Positions 36,001 to 41,832 of a DNA stretch of 64,000 nucleotides are shown here, one piece after another; the first letter of the stretch is position 1; each line of letters starts with the position of its first letter. Position numbers and translations under genes: made by a program. A model generated the notes under the pieces. That model was not told where the DNA came from. It did no database searches and was given only the letters and a program-made list of their open reading frames with translations. Source of the stretch: Episyrphus balteatus (taxonomy: Eukaryota > Arthropoda > Insecta > Diptera > Syrphidae); NCBI RefSeq assembly GCF_945859705.1, contig NC_079134.1:42400402-42464401 (forward strand). Direction: 5' to 3'.

Positions 36001-36613
36001 TCTACTGTATTCCTCTGTAAGAGAATACAGAAATTCTATCGAACCTTTTTTATAAACCTTTGTTACTAATTGGTTGCTTCCTGTGTTCTCATAAAAATGT
36101 ATTGATGTATTTATCATACTCATTCGCAAGTTCTAAAAAAATCTACCATATCATCATTTCATGTACCTACCTCTACATCAAGAGTATTTGTTAAGCTCTT
36201 AACTTGTCCTCCAAATTCCATATTTTAACTTTTTGTACTTTATATCAACAAAACTTATTAATCTTATGTACCTTACTTTTACTTGCAGTTTGATCGTCAA
36301 AGTTCTATTCGATATAGCTCTAGGCGAGCTCGAACACTAGAATCATTAGCATCGCTCTACGAAGTAAGTTAAAAACCTCATTATATTACTCATTCAATAA
36401 CTAATTTGACACTACTTAACCTTTGTTTTTTTTTAGGATGACGATCTTGTTGCCACAGTAGAAGAAAGTTCTTTTGTTCAACGCAAATATGAGAAGTATT
36501 TCGATATGGTTATTGTAAACGAAGATTTCGATGAGACATTCAGACAAGTCGTAGAGACTCTTGATCAAATGAGTCATGAGCATCAATGGGTGCCAGTTAA
36601 TTGGATTTATTAA
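2982..36613 (+). CDS. vari: Varicose, p55-type MAGUK scaffold (MPP2/MPP6 family)
   Basis: Spliced CDS read by eye: 2982-3081, 6537-6643, 29340-29492, 29555-30013, 30617-30715, 32948-33109, 33175-33385, 33444-33614, 33675-33835, 36289-36363, 36437-36613. This gives 625 codons and 624 aa, with all junction phases matching. Domains in order: divergent L27 (about 48-85), second L27 (about 100-140, KPHFKALLKAHDEIGEL), PDZ (about 160-240, LGLT at 176-179), SH3 (about 274-340, NWW at 314-316), a basic hook segment, and a guanylate-kinase-like domain (about 396-615). The nucleotide loop is GVQGVGRRT, not GxxGxGKS, so the domain is expected to be a catalytically dead binding module. The C-terminus VPVNWIY fits the MPP2/MPP6/Varicose branch better than Stardust. 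In flies Varicose is a cytoplasmic septate-junction scaffold linked to Neurexin IV and needed for tracheal tube size. An in-frame TAA lies just upstream of the start ATG. Intron 2 is about 22.7 kb and filled with transposons. Confidence 0.9.
3633..4081. mobile_element. Nested MITE, ATGTCGTTTTCGATTGG family
   Basis: Outer inverted ends are ACTATGTTTCCACATACC and its near inverted copy GTGGAAACGTAGT. Inner inverted blocks are ATGTCGTTTTCGATTGG at about 3711 and CCAATCGAAAACGACAT at about 4018-4034. It interrupts a repeat whose uninterrupted relative is seen near 8470. Shorter relatives of the inner part lie at 56571-56772 and 59347-59548. Confidence 0.65.
4906..5006. repeat. Near-perfect hairpin with about 45-bp arms
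   Basis: The left arm ends TTTTTATTGGACT at 4952 and the right arm begins AGTCCAATAAAAA at 4962, with a 9-base loop. Pairing continues outward through ATCGATTTTC/GAAAATCGAT into the flanking AAAGTAAA/TTTACTTT. It lies within the 3.0-kb element. Confidence 0.85.
5639..6420. repeat. Imperfect foldback with about 380-bp arms
   Basis: Paired landmarks around a centre near 5930 include GATTGCTAGGCACC versus GTGTCTAGCAATC, CCTCCGCTTCGCAG versus CTGCGAAGCGGAGG, and AATCGATTGCTTTAA versus TTAAAGCAATCGATT. No coding frame. It occupies the right half of the element at 3409-6454. Confidence 0.7.
6537..6643 (+). CDS. vari: vari coding exon 2 (start of first L27)
   Basis: 107 bp after a polypyrimidine tract and TTTTAG acceptor, ending AAG before GTAAGT. 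It enters in phase 1, matching exon 1. The stretch ETDEIFLQGLLFSNP aligns with the start of the first L27 domain of human MPP6 (IDLIFLKGIMENP). Confidence 0.85.
7523..8364. mobile_element. 842-bp foldback MITE, TTAGACTGATTC family, copy A
   Basis: Starts TTAGACTGATTC and ends GAATCAGTCTAA, with arms of about 280 bp that remain almost identical (for example CAGCCCTTAATGTTAAC paired with GTTAACATTAAGGGCTG). It is flanked by the 6-bp duplication TGTATA. No coding frame. A second copy of nearly the same sequence is at 43993-44832. Confidence 0.92.
9334..10050. repeat. Dispersed fly repeat (ATGCACGACT ... GAGCAAGTA)
   Basis: Begins ATGCACGACTGGGTCGCACG and ends near GAGCAAGTA, with an internal CGCACAGACGCACACACGC tract. 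Its first part is related to the sequence just right of the LINE at 52006 and its middle part (GTTAGAGCCGTTTTCGAGAA) to 56172. Non-coding; borders approximate. Confidence 0.5.
11175..11189 (+). CDS. vari: Candidate vari microexon (VNGRK)
   Basis: 15 bp, GTGAACGGAAGGAAG, between a good acceptor (ATTTTTGCTTGCAG) and a usable donor (GTATTT). Exons 2 and 3 meet in phase 0, so including this exon would insert VNGRK into the first L27 region without a frameshift. A TGCATG motif lies 50 bases downstream. Supported only by splice signals, phase and that motif; transcripts would be needed to prove use. Confidence 0.35.
11239..11244 (+). promoter_or_regulatory. TGCATG (Rbfox-type) motif downstream of microexon
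   Basis: (U)GCAUG is the binding site of Rbfox splicing factors, which typically promote inclusion when bound downstream of an alternative exon. The motif sits about 50 nt after the 15-bp candidate exon. A single hexamer can occur by chance. Confidence 0.3.
11531..13217. mobile_element. 1.7-kb inverted-repeat (foldback) element
   Basis: The two arms (about 11531-12330 and about 12410-13217) are almost identical in inverted orientation; even the chance reading frames recur as mirror copies. Outer ends are CAGGGAAATTAGT and ACTAATTTCCCTG. The centre is a short AT-rich spacer around 12350-12410. No transposase is encoded. High arm identity points to a recent insertion or ongoing arm conversion. 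Confidence 0.88.
13912..13990. repeat. Half copy of the AGCCGTGTTTTATTGG MITE
   Basis: ATAGCCGTGCTTTATTGGTA followed by a CA/AAC-rich stretch resembles one arm of the element at 30051-30302. The opposite arm is absent. Confidence 0.5.
14169..14181. repeat. Target-site duplication, left copy
   Basis: AGTTTTTGAATTT, identical to 19682-19694, brackets the I-clade retrotransposon. The 13-bp length fits target-primed reverse transcription by this clade. Confidence 0.85.
14304..16058 (-). pseudogene. I-clade ORF2, 3' part: end of RT plus RNase H
   Basis: 584 codons. It opens in the reverse transcriptase just before the catalytic YADD (SLYADDLIILL, about residues 26-36), then thumb, then RNase H (about 318-440) with YTDGT, AESSA, CTDSLS and a GHTGIKGNEFAD block carrying the acidic residues, then a CHICSREVLTIPHLLYDC zinc motif near the end. 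The first codons up to IAFNEI look like the frame that should continue directly from the upstream ORF2 piece. It is therefore the severed C-terminal half of one polyprotein, not an independent gene. Confidence 0.85.
16027..18024 (-). pseudogene. I-clade ORF2, 5' part: endonuclease plus RT fingers/palm
   Basis: 665 codons ending in a premature stop. The likely start is the internal MVKILQWNLNGF at about residue 23, since the preceding residues are a Lys-rich run. The AP-type endonuclease shows QWNLNG, SLQET, TGDFNCWSPLWGS and THIDLTLIS. The usual Ser-Asp-His motif reads Ser-Asn-His (GSNHFPI). The RT part has NGYRPISLLP, QVAFRHDRST and box A (LSIDFEKAFDKIG), then RTRVNNVYSS, and stops. The PQGSxLSP motif expected next is missing from both frames, so a deletion plus frameshift, not a single-base slip, explains the break. 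Confidence 0.85.
18082..18161. other. Strong hairpin between ORF1 and ORF2 of the retrotransposon
   Basis: Arms 18082-18113 and 18130-18161. AGCCGCATCTC pairs with GAGATGCGGCT, and CGGCGTGCGACATG pairs with CATGTCGCACGCCG, with a single mismatch between the blocks and a further CAGG/CCTG pair near a roughly 16-base loop. It is GC-rich in an AT-rich element and sits in the 160-bp spacer downstream of ORF1 and upstream of the likely ORF2 start. Confidence 0.85.
18186..19490 (-). CDS. I-clade ORF1, Gag-like nucleic-acid-binding protein
   Basis: 434 codons, intact from MRASGPKRNG to DTSPMDDDDP. Three cysteine/histidine knuckles lie at about residues 212-267: CKSCQLLGHTSKRC and CVNCSLPPHSPEIC are exact CX2CX4HX4C, and CANCKSPHPSSSKDC has shifted spacing. 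The C-terminal third is Ser/Thr/Asn/Gln-rich and low in complexity. In the I factor this protein coats the RNA and supports reverse transcription. The frame looks undamaged even though ORF2 is broken, so the product could still bind RNA if expressed. Confidence 0.85.
   Translation of the reverse strand: MRASGPKRNGNQFALLAESDSPYELNPSKKHKLVSPIFADQYPELPTSSSFKNPRFVVISSTDKDKPISSLNPFLLKKGIEGISKEFEHVSQLRDGNLLVLVKSKKVAEVFLKAKSLADTCPISVKLHDQLNSTKGVVFAPCLINVPDKEIITEMQSQGVTDVYKFNKTENGKQRPSGLLLFTFDLFNLPKSVEIGLFNAKVTEYIPNPMRCKSCQLLGHTSKRCTNDPTCVNCSLPPHSPEICTRTMCANCKSPHPSSSKDCTEYKIAKEIITIKTKKKCSMSEAKRLYGLQNPKNTIPIIDSFAKRTIQQKSPSNIIATNSPQKQNNETNSLSANKPNLSTQSFEKTTSINPPSPAINTSFSKTQPIEQESKKITAINNISTNNTTQKDQQTISQSKNINTNTLSPISHLTSNLINDKKYFMDTSPMDDDDP
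19682..19694. repeat. Target-site duplication, right copy
   Basis: AGTTTTTGAATTT, matching 14169-14181 exactly; it marks the 5' boundary of the retrotransposon. Confidence 0.85.
20063..20497. mobile_element. TTAA-flanked MITE (piggyBac-like)
   Basis: The tetranucleotide TTAA flanks both ends (20059-20062, 20498-20501). The ends CTCTTTCAGCC and GTGACTGAAAGAG are inverted copies. A TTAA target is typical of piggyBac-type (also Kolobok-type) transposition. No coding sequence. Confidence 0.65.
21963..22472. mobile_element. MITE with CGTCGGCGGAAAG termini
   Basis: The left end CGTCGGCGGAAAGCCAAA and right end GCTTTCCGCCGACG are inverted copies about 510 bp apart. The interior is AT-rich and non-coding. 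An element at 63064-63312 has similar CGTCGG...CCGACG ends. Confidence 0.65.
24467..24572 (+). promoter_or_regulatory. vari: Candidate internal vari promoter and first exon
   Basis: TATAAAAATA at 24467-24476 lies 31 bases upstream of an initiator-like TCATAC whose A is at 24498. A consensus donor (TTTTGAG|GTGAGT) follows at 24573. The surrounding DNA (about 24150-24900) is less A/T-monotonous than the rest of the intron. If used, it would start a transcript skipping exons 1-2 and hence the first L27 half; the first ATG downstream in frame would be Met158, just before the PDZ domain. Inferred from core-promoter spacing only. Confidence 0.35.
26704..26737. repeat. 34-bp perfect palindrome
   Basis: ATTACATATTTCACA and its exact inverted copy TGTGAAATATGTAAT separated by TTAT. 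No U-run or gene context suggests a function. Confidence 0.8.
27960..28420 (-). pseudogene. Decayed Tc1-type transposase
   Basis: Reading the minus strand, 27980-28020 gives FIFQQDSASCHTAKILYERL, which matches the FQQDNAPCHTAK block holding the second catalytic Asp of Tc1-family transposases. Upstream pieces such as a PPVEDRFLVLNGRVVGD-like segment (about 28270-28350) fall in other frames with stops between. Terminal inverted repeats were not found. An old, non-functional relic. Confidence 0.7.
28520..28640. repeat. Fragment of the CACTGGTCAACA foldback family
   Basis: TTCGAGTTCAGCACCCCTAA, then GGTATATTTTGATTCTTGTG and TTTTGTTGACCAA, resembles one arm of the element at 41833-42723. Only one arm is present. 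Confidence 0.55.
29340..29492 (+). CDS. vari: vari coding exon 3 (L27 region)
   Basis: 51 codons, LNSSEPQEIEILRPANL to LVSKPHFK. The reading frame hits a stop four codons past the border (AAG GCA AGC TCT TGA), and no GT donor precedes it in a usable place, so the donor is read as AAG|GCAAGC, a GC-AG intron. The KPHFK segment continues as ALLKAHDEI in exon 4, exactly as in MPP6 (EPHFQSLLEAHD). Confidence 0.85.
29555..30013 (+). CDS. vari: vari coding exon 4 (second L27 end, PDZ)
   Basis: 153 codons after a TTTACAG acceptor. Holds ALLKAHDEIGELFE (L27), then the whole PDZ domain from about VETIKMVGLRR to LTMKVGPN, then a linker to the SH3. It ends ACG|GTAAGT in phase 0. Confidence 0.92.
30051..30302. 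mobile_element. MITE, AGCCGTGTTTTATTGG family
   Basis: Ends AGCCGTGTTTTATTGG and CCAATAAAACACGGCT, 252 bp apart, flanked by TAT on both sides. The arms continue through ACTCAGTA/TACTGAGT. Non-coding, inside a vari intron. Confidence 0.75.
30617..30715 (+). CDS. vari: vari coding exon 5 (SH3 start)
   Basis: 33 codons, CYMRALFTYIPSDDSLLPCK through GDILQ, matching the MPP6 SH3 opening (KCHFDYNPYNDNLIPCKEAG). Phase 0 at both ends. Confidence 0.9.
31014..31139. mobile_element. 126-bp hairpin MITE
   Basis: The left arm starts CTGGGGTCGAACTACGGC. The right arm ends ATGCCGAGTTCGACCCCTG. GCATACG...GTTAACG pairs with CGTTAACG...CGTATGC. Non-coding. Confidence 0.75.
31254..32330 (+). pseudogene. Decayed non-LTR reverse transcriptase
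   Basis: Fragments in shifting frames follow reverse-transcriptase order: KLPSF-like and FLGKGFQ pieces (31254-31330), a box B equivalent reading GQGSFLS...INDLLSGSSIYS (31474-31555), a WGTVYDTFTFN piece (31757-31790) and a LSLLWAYSHVGCAL piece (about 32228-32265). Order and motifs suit a jockey- or CR1-like LINE without RNase H. Stops and frameshifts are frequent. It lies within a vari intron in sense orientation. Confidence 0.5.
32948..33109 (+). CDS. vari: vari coding exon 6 (SH3 end)
   Basis: 54 codons, IINVKDPNWWQAKNI to KIGICGTR, with the SH3 NWWQ and GLIPSQ blocks, then the hook region EERRKAFV. TTTACAG acceptor, GTAAGT donor. Confidence 0.92.
33175..33385 (+). CDS. vari: vari coding exon 7 (hook, GUK start)
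   Basis: 70 codons plus one base. SKRKRKTMYRS is the basic hook, then LMLYEEVTRMPPFRRK and the modified P-loop GVQGVGRRTLKNRL. Very close to MPP6 (YEEVAKMPPFQRKTLVLIG). Confidence 0.93.
33444..33614 (+). CDS. vari: vari coding exon 8 (GUK)
   Basis: 171 bp, beginning in phase 1 (PHTSRPKRALEENGRTYWF), through EYGEHNGNLYGTHLQSIRD, ending before a GTTTTT donor. The substrate-lobe motif GxLYGT is conserved. Confidence 0.9.
33675..33835 (+). CDS. vari: vari coding exon 9 (GUK)
   Basis: 161 bp, GKMCVLDCAPNALKIL to ATGSNKNLT, aligning with MPP6 RTCILDVNPQALKVLRT. Ends phase 0 at GTAAGT. Confidence 0.9.
33960..34195 (+). other. Unexplained exon-like segment in vari intron 9
   Basis: Between the splice-like TTTGTGCAG (33959-33967) and a GTTTGT (34077) lies an open stretch reading FALTSLRLATLAWYAT and ALKKPMALPTHNISYG, less A/T-rich than its surroundings. 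A second CAG at 34136-34138 precedes GNASCEEDFEILTIELSR in another frame. It does not join exon 9 in a useful frame. It could be an alternative terminal exon or a relic of another gene. Not recognised. Confidence 0.2.
36289..36363 (+). CDS. vari: vari coding exon 10
   Basis: 25 codons, FDRQSSIRYSSRRARTLE to SLYE, between CTTGCAG and GTAAGT. Replaces the variable GUK loop of vertebrate MPPs before the VEES motif. Confidence 0.88.
36437..36613 (+). CDS. vari: vari coding exon 11, C-terminus
   Basis: 58 codons plus TAA. DDDLVATVEESSFVQRKYEK, FDMVIVNEDFDETF and the terminal QWVPVNWIY match MPP6 (VDESARIQRAYNHYFD ... QWVPISWVY). Confidence 0.93.
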   Translation, partial: DDDLVATVEESSFVQRKYEKYFDMVIVNEDFDETFRQVVETLDQMSHEHQWVPVNWIY

Positions 36614-36633
36614 AAATGTTTAAACTTCTTCTA

Positions 36634-36639
36634 AATAAA
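36634..36639 (+). terminator. vari: Possible vari poly(A) signal
   Basis: AATAAA 21 bases after the stop, inside an A-run. Further AATAAA copies (near 37137 and 37325) could serve a longer 3' UTR, so the end is not fixed. Confidence 0.35.
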
Positions 36640-37769
36640 AAAAAAAACTTAAACTAAAAACAATCAACGGCAGCGGAATATTTACACAAGTGTCTTATTT
36701 TATTTAGTTAAAATCTACAAAACAATCAAAGCTCTTAACATTAATTATTATTATACACATACACATAACTATATAATTATTATATTTAAAAAATAACTAT
36801 ACAATGGTTATCTCATGTTTTTTTTACAAATTTCATTCTTTTTTTTTATTAGACAAAGTCTTTTGTTATAGTTATTCATTGTTTCGATTTAAAATTAGAG
36901 TTGCATTTATGTGTTCTTTTTTTTTGTTTTGAATATTTTTTAAAAGTATTTTATACAAATTGTGAAAGAAATATTATTTTATAAAAAAACAAGTACAATT
37001 TGTGTACATATTAAATATGTATTAAAACCAATATTAGTTGTTGATAGTTTTTATAATTATAATTATGTTTTTTTTTTTGAATACTTATAATAATTGTATG
37101 CTTATAATTTTCCGTCCTTATTTTTTAATTTGAAAGAATAAAAAAACATATTTAATTCGATAAGATGAATGAAAAAAAAATGAAGATGAATAGAGAAGAA
37201 GTGAAATGTATTTTCATTGTTTAAGTTTTAATATAACTTCCATGGAATCTCTATTTTTAATTATTGCTTAAAAAAATCCTGCCCAAACAAACTATTGTAT
37301 GTTAAATAGTTAAACGAAGATTTAAATAAAACAACAACTATGTTATAGTAAGCTCAAAACTATTTTCGCTTGAAAAGTGTTAACAAATTGTCTTTTTCTT
37401 TTTTATTAATTTATGCATTTTTTTGTGGTAAAAGTATTTAAATCAGACACGCAGCACAGTGGTGTCTTTCATACATTTTGGCGACAAAAAACATTTGCAT
37501 GGCAATTTCTTGATGACTTAAAGTCATGGAATGGAGAATATTTAAAATTAAAAATGATTACTTCAAAATGGCGAACAGCGTTTTAATATAATTTTGTTTT
37601 TCAAACTAGTTGGGGTATGTATATAAGCTAGAAAATCCTATTTATTTTTATAAAAAAAATTACTATTTTGGCTTGATATTTATGCCTATTACCAATGTCG
37701 TGAAGTTTCACAAAATGACATTCCCTTACTTTTTCTGTAGTAGTAGTCTGTAGTAAATGATAAAAAAGG

Positions 37770-38600
37770 AATAGATATCTATCAAATTCAAAACCAATTT
37801 TGAGAATTTGGTCAAAAGATATCGGCTTCGGAATTTGTGAGAAAAAGAAAACAAAATGTTTCTTTCGAAATATCACAGAAACGGGACCTCAAAGAAACTT
37901 TTGGTTTTCAGTTATGGATAGAGCTAAAGAAGATCTTTCTTTGATACCTCACTCGATGAATTTGGAGGAAATTTTTTAAAATGCATTTTTTTCGGCAAGG
38001 GGTTAACCTTGATTTTTTCTCGAAAATGTGAAAAAATAAGTTTGTAATTTTTTCACTTGAATGCATAGATCTGTTCGATGTGAACTCATATCTGTAAACC
38101 AAAACTTGTTTGGAGACTTTGGTCAAAAGATATCTGCCTCCGAATTTAAGAAAAAAATATATTTTGATGCAAATAACTCAGAAACCGGACCTCAAAGAAA
38201 CTTTTGGTTTTCAGTTATGAAAGGAGCTTAAGAAGACCTTTCTTTTGATACCTCACTCGATGAATTTGGTGGAAATTTTTTAAAATGCATTGTTTTCGGC
38301 AAGAGGTTAACCTCGGTTTTTTCTCGAAAATGTGAAAAAAAAGATTGTATTTTTTCACTTGAATGCATAGGCGTGTTGATTATGAACTCATAGCTTTAAT
38401 TCAAAACCATTTTCGAGAATTTGGTCAAAAGAAATATCGGCTTTGGAATAAAAGAAAACAAAAATGTTTGGGTTGGACACATCTCAGAAAGACTACCTCT
38501 TAGAAACTTTAAGTTTTCAGTTATTATTAGGCCTTAAAGAGACCTTTCTCTTTATACCTCAGTGGATGGATTTGGAGGTAAATTAAAAAAATGTAATTTT
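37770..38600. repeat. Tandem repeat, about 302-bp unit, copies 1-3
   Basis: The landmark GACCTCAAAGAAACTTTTGG occurs at about 37885 and again 303 bases on; a diverged third copy (CTCTTAGAAACTTTAAG) follows at about 38495. Other unit landmarks are GGTCAAAAGATATC, CCTCACTCGATGAATTTGG and CGGCAAGGGGTTAACC. A further diverged unit lies at 41470-41720 beyond the inserted elements. Confidence 0.85.
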
Positions 38601-38604
38601 TTTT

Positions 38605-39066
38605 CAAAAGAAACTTGTCGGAAGCATCACCAACCACCCCAATCAGCTGATGAGAAGCATGAGAACCCAACAACGACATCCCGAACCCAGATACCTTAGT
38701 GCTTTGGATATTCTAGATGAGCACATAATCCCAACCGACAACGAGGAAGTAGTTTACTTTTACGCCGATACGCAATCGGACTACTACCGCGGCTAAATGC
38801 CATACCACCCAACCCAACATAATCAAAACCACAACTGGACAACCGGGACGGAACACCCCGAGGATAACATAGTCAGCAGACTTGTAAAATTAAGCCTATT
38901 CATGTACCTACTATATTTATTTATATTTTATCTTTTATCCATTGTATAAGGTTAGGCCCCATATGTGCCAACAAATTTTATATGTATCAACCAATGTATC
39001 TTATTAGAAATAAGTTAAGCTTAAGTCAATTGTATGTTCAATAAAACAAAATTGAAATTGAAATAG
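38605..39066 (+). mobile_element. 5'-truncated non-LTR retrotransposon (jockey-like tail)
   Basis: An open end-fragment reads KLVGSITNHPNQLMRSM through YFYADTQSDYYRG and then a stop (to about 38796). The NHPN pattern resembles the C-terminus of jockey-clade ORF2, but this is a weak match. The 3' UTR ends in AATAAAACAAAATTGAAATT. AATTTTTT flanks both sides (38595-38602, 39067-39074), fitting a short target duplication inside the 302-bp repeat. Confidence 0.6.
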
Positions 39067-39081
39067 AATTTTTTGGCAAGG

Positions 39082-41101
39082 CACAATGGGACGAAAGGGG
39101 GTTGAGCGTCTCAAAAATGGTTTTCACGAATTTCGCAATTCCAAAAATCTAATGATGGGGTTATTATAAAGAAATAGACCTCTTTGCGATACAGTAATAT
39201 TTTCCACATAATATTTATTCTAGGTACTTAAAACAACCTTCAAACACCGCATTTTGTTATTTTATATTTTGCTATTTTTAAAAAGAGACATTTTGAACTC
39301 AGATATTTCGTTAGTTTTTTAATAAACTTTATTAATGTTATACATTTTAGAAAAGCTTGTAATCTCTTCTTTCCAAAACTATAAGATTTTTTTTTATTTA
39401 ATGGAACAATTAATTTAAAAAAAAAATTGAGTGTGGTGAACTTTTTTTTTCATTATTTCGTTTTCAACTAGAGTTTTCTATGTTGGCTCCGACTGCCTCC
39501 GCTGAGTTAATGACTGTTTTGCATTCTATTTTTGTTGTAGATTAAGAAACAATAATAAAAACTATCCCATTTTCATCCTTTTTCGTTTTACATGCGAAAT
39601 TGAATAATGAGAGAATTTATTTTTTATTTATTTTAAGCTTTAAAAATCTATTACTTTTGCAATTTTCAATTTAAAAAGTTCAAATTTGGCACAATAAAAG
39701 TTCATATTCTTGGCTTTGAAAATAAATATAATTTTGTGTTAAAAATTAAAAAATAACGGTATAATTAATTGAAGAAACTTATGGACGTATACGCACCAAA
39801 TTCACTCGTTTTCATTCATTGATTTGATATATTTCATTTAGCAGACCAAACGGTAAACAAATCGTAAGATCCTGATTCTGATTTCCAAAGTGATTGAGAG
39901 AAATAAAAAAAAAATACTAAAAATATTTCTTCTTTGGTATTTTTTCGTTAATTATTATTATTGTCTGGTCATGGTCAAAAGTTGTTGTTGTTTTGAATTT
40001 TTTTAAGGTATTGTTTCTTAGAAACTCAAGTTTTTTGGTCATTAATTTTTCTATAGTTATTTATTTTTTTTATTATGAATTACATTTTTTATTTGTATTT
40101 TATGAACTCAATTTTCAAAACATCAACAACAACACGATTAAACTATTATTTATGTCATATTACTCACAATACTTTATTAGTATTTAATATTTTTTTGCAA
40201 AAAAACTCAACTGATTTATGACAACAAGAATTTTTTTAGATTATAAGTTTCATAGAAAATGTTTTATTTCATTTTCAGATTTAAGAAGTAAAAAGTAACA
40301 ATGGCAACCGTGCCGTACGAGTTTTTAACTTTTTCGATTGCTTCATTGAAAAAAAAATTAATTTAAATAATATTACAGTACGTTCTCGATTAACGCAACT
40401 CTCGATTCACGCAACTCCTCGATTTTCGCAACAATCCAATTTTTATCATTGTTGACGCAGTAATCGCAACTCTTGTACAAAAATTGACTCGATAAGTGCA
40501 ACTTTCAATACAAAAATACAATGAACTGACCAAAATTTAACCCTTATTGAAAAAATGTTGATTGTTCAAAAATTGCTAGATATGTCAATTTTTAAAATCT
40601 AACAAACTAAAAAATCCAAACAAAAATATCCCATTTTTTCGAAATAAAATAATTAAATTTGGATAAAGAACTAAATACGTACTTATCGTAATGAATTTAC
40701 TTCCATTTGTTTCGTTTCATATCAATTATATTTTATTGGACAGAAATTTGTTGCATTAAATATATTTGTTAGTGTTGCGTTTCTGATATTTTCGCTTTTC
40801 ATCTCATATTGAACCTAAAAATTATTTACTCGGTCATTGCAACAACCTCGGTCATTGCAACCACCCTTGTTATAATTCGTTAATCGAGAATGTACTGTAT
40901 TATATAATAATATAATAATAATATTTTTTTTAACTTTGAACACATTTTCTTATCTATAAAATTTATGAACCGTAAACAAAAATTATATACATTAATTCCT
41001 TACATATTCAAGATTATATGTCCCAAATTTCATTAAAATATTCAAAGAAACAAAAAAGTTAGAGATTTTTGAGACGTTCAACTCCGTTTCGTCCCATAGT
41101 G
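39082..41101. mobile_element. Transib-like DNA transposon, non-autonomous
   Basis: The left end CACAATGGGACGAAAGG and the inverted right end CACTATGGGACGAAACGG both fit CACWATGG, the terminal consensus of the Transib superfamily (the relatives of RAG1). Inverted similarity continues through GTTGARCGTCTCAAAAAT. A 5-bp duplication CAAGG (39077-39081, 41102-41106) matches the 5-bp target duplications of Transib. The pre-insertion sequence GGCAAGGGG survives in neighbouring tandem-repeat units. No transposase frame is visible in the 2.0-kb interior, which also carries a nested pogo-like element. Confidence 0.78.
40376..40897. mobile_element. pogo/Tigger-like MITE nested in the Transib element
   Basis: Inverted ends CAGTACGTTCTCGATTAACG and CGTTAATCGAGAATGTACTG, flanked by TA on both sides. 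CAGT starts with TA targets and CTCGATTA blocks are typical of pogo/Tigger. The 522-bp interior is non-coding and rich in CGCAACTC-type subrepeats. Confidence 0.75.
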
Positions 41102-41161
41102 CAAGGGTTTGGATTTTTGTCAAAAATAAAAAAAAAATAGATTTGTCCGTTTTTTACCCTA

Positions 41162-41452
41162 ATGCATATTGAAATATAATTTATAATAAAAAGAAACTAA
41201 TTTTAAATTGTTTGTTTTTTAATTTATAAGTTTTTTTTTTTAAATACCTGATTTTCACAACTTTTATGTTTTTTTTGTTTTTATGCGACGCGTTTCAGAC
41301 TTTTGTCCATCATCATCGAGCGAGAAAGTCCGAAACGCGTCGCATAAAAACATAAAAGTTGTGAAAATTATTTTTTTAAAACATATAAATAAAAAACAAA
41401 CAATTTAAGATTTAGTTTCTTTTTATTTAATAAATTATATTTCAATATCATC
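41162..41452. repeat. 290-bp foldback
   Basis: The core arms TTTTTATGCGACGCGTTTC and GAAACGCGTCGCATAAAAA surround a loop near 41315. Outer pairing continues through ACAACTTTTATG/CATAAAAGTTGT to GAAATATAATTTAT/ATAAATTATATTTC. Non-coding; it sits between the Transib element and the resumed tandem repeat. Confidence 0.85.
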
Positions 41453-41469
41453 ATAACTTGGAGACCGAA

Positions 41470-41720
41470 GAACCATAAAAATGTATAAATGCATTTGAAT
41501 GTTGATTATGAGCTCATATCTTTAATTCAAAACCAATTTCGAAATGGGATCAAAAGATATCGACTTCGGAATATAAGAAATAAAAAAAAAAATATTTGGT
41601 TGGAAATATATCAGGAATCAGACCTCCAAGGAAGTTTTCAGTTATGAATAGGCCTTAAAGACCTTTGTTTTGATATCCTCACTCAAAAGATTTGGGGGAA
41701 ATTCAGGCGACGATATGTTA
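41470..41720. repeat. Tandem repeat, displaced diverged unit
   Basis: GATCAAAAGATATCGACTTC, then GACCTCCAAGGAAG, GTTTTCAGTTATGAATAGG and CCTCACTC follow the order of the 302-bp unit at 37770-38600. It shows that the array once continued across the inserted elements. Confidence 0.7.
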
Positions 41721-41832
41721 AAAACTTTTATATTCTATGCAAATTTTACATTTTTAATAATTTTAATAATTTTGTATGAACAAAAAAATTATATTCTATG
41801 AAATTCTGTACAATACAATTTACAAATAATAA

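Noticed and set aside
29340..36613. Assignment of the MAGUK to stardust (Pals1)
   Set aside because: The PDZ (KMVGLRR, ARILAGGVIDKQGLLHPGD), PPFRRKTLVLIG and terminal VPVNWIY follow MPP2/MPP6, and the SH3 and L27 spacing fits varicose better than Pals1.
41279..41348. Rho-independent-style terminator or tRNA-like fold
   Set aside because: The GC-rich core hairpin is the centre of a 290-bp foldback in eukaryotic intergenic DNA; no tRNA boxes are present.
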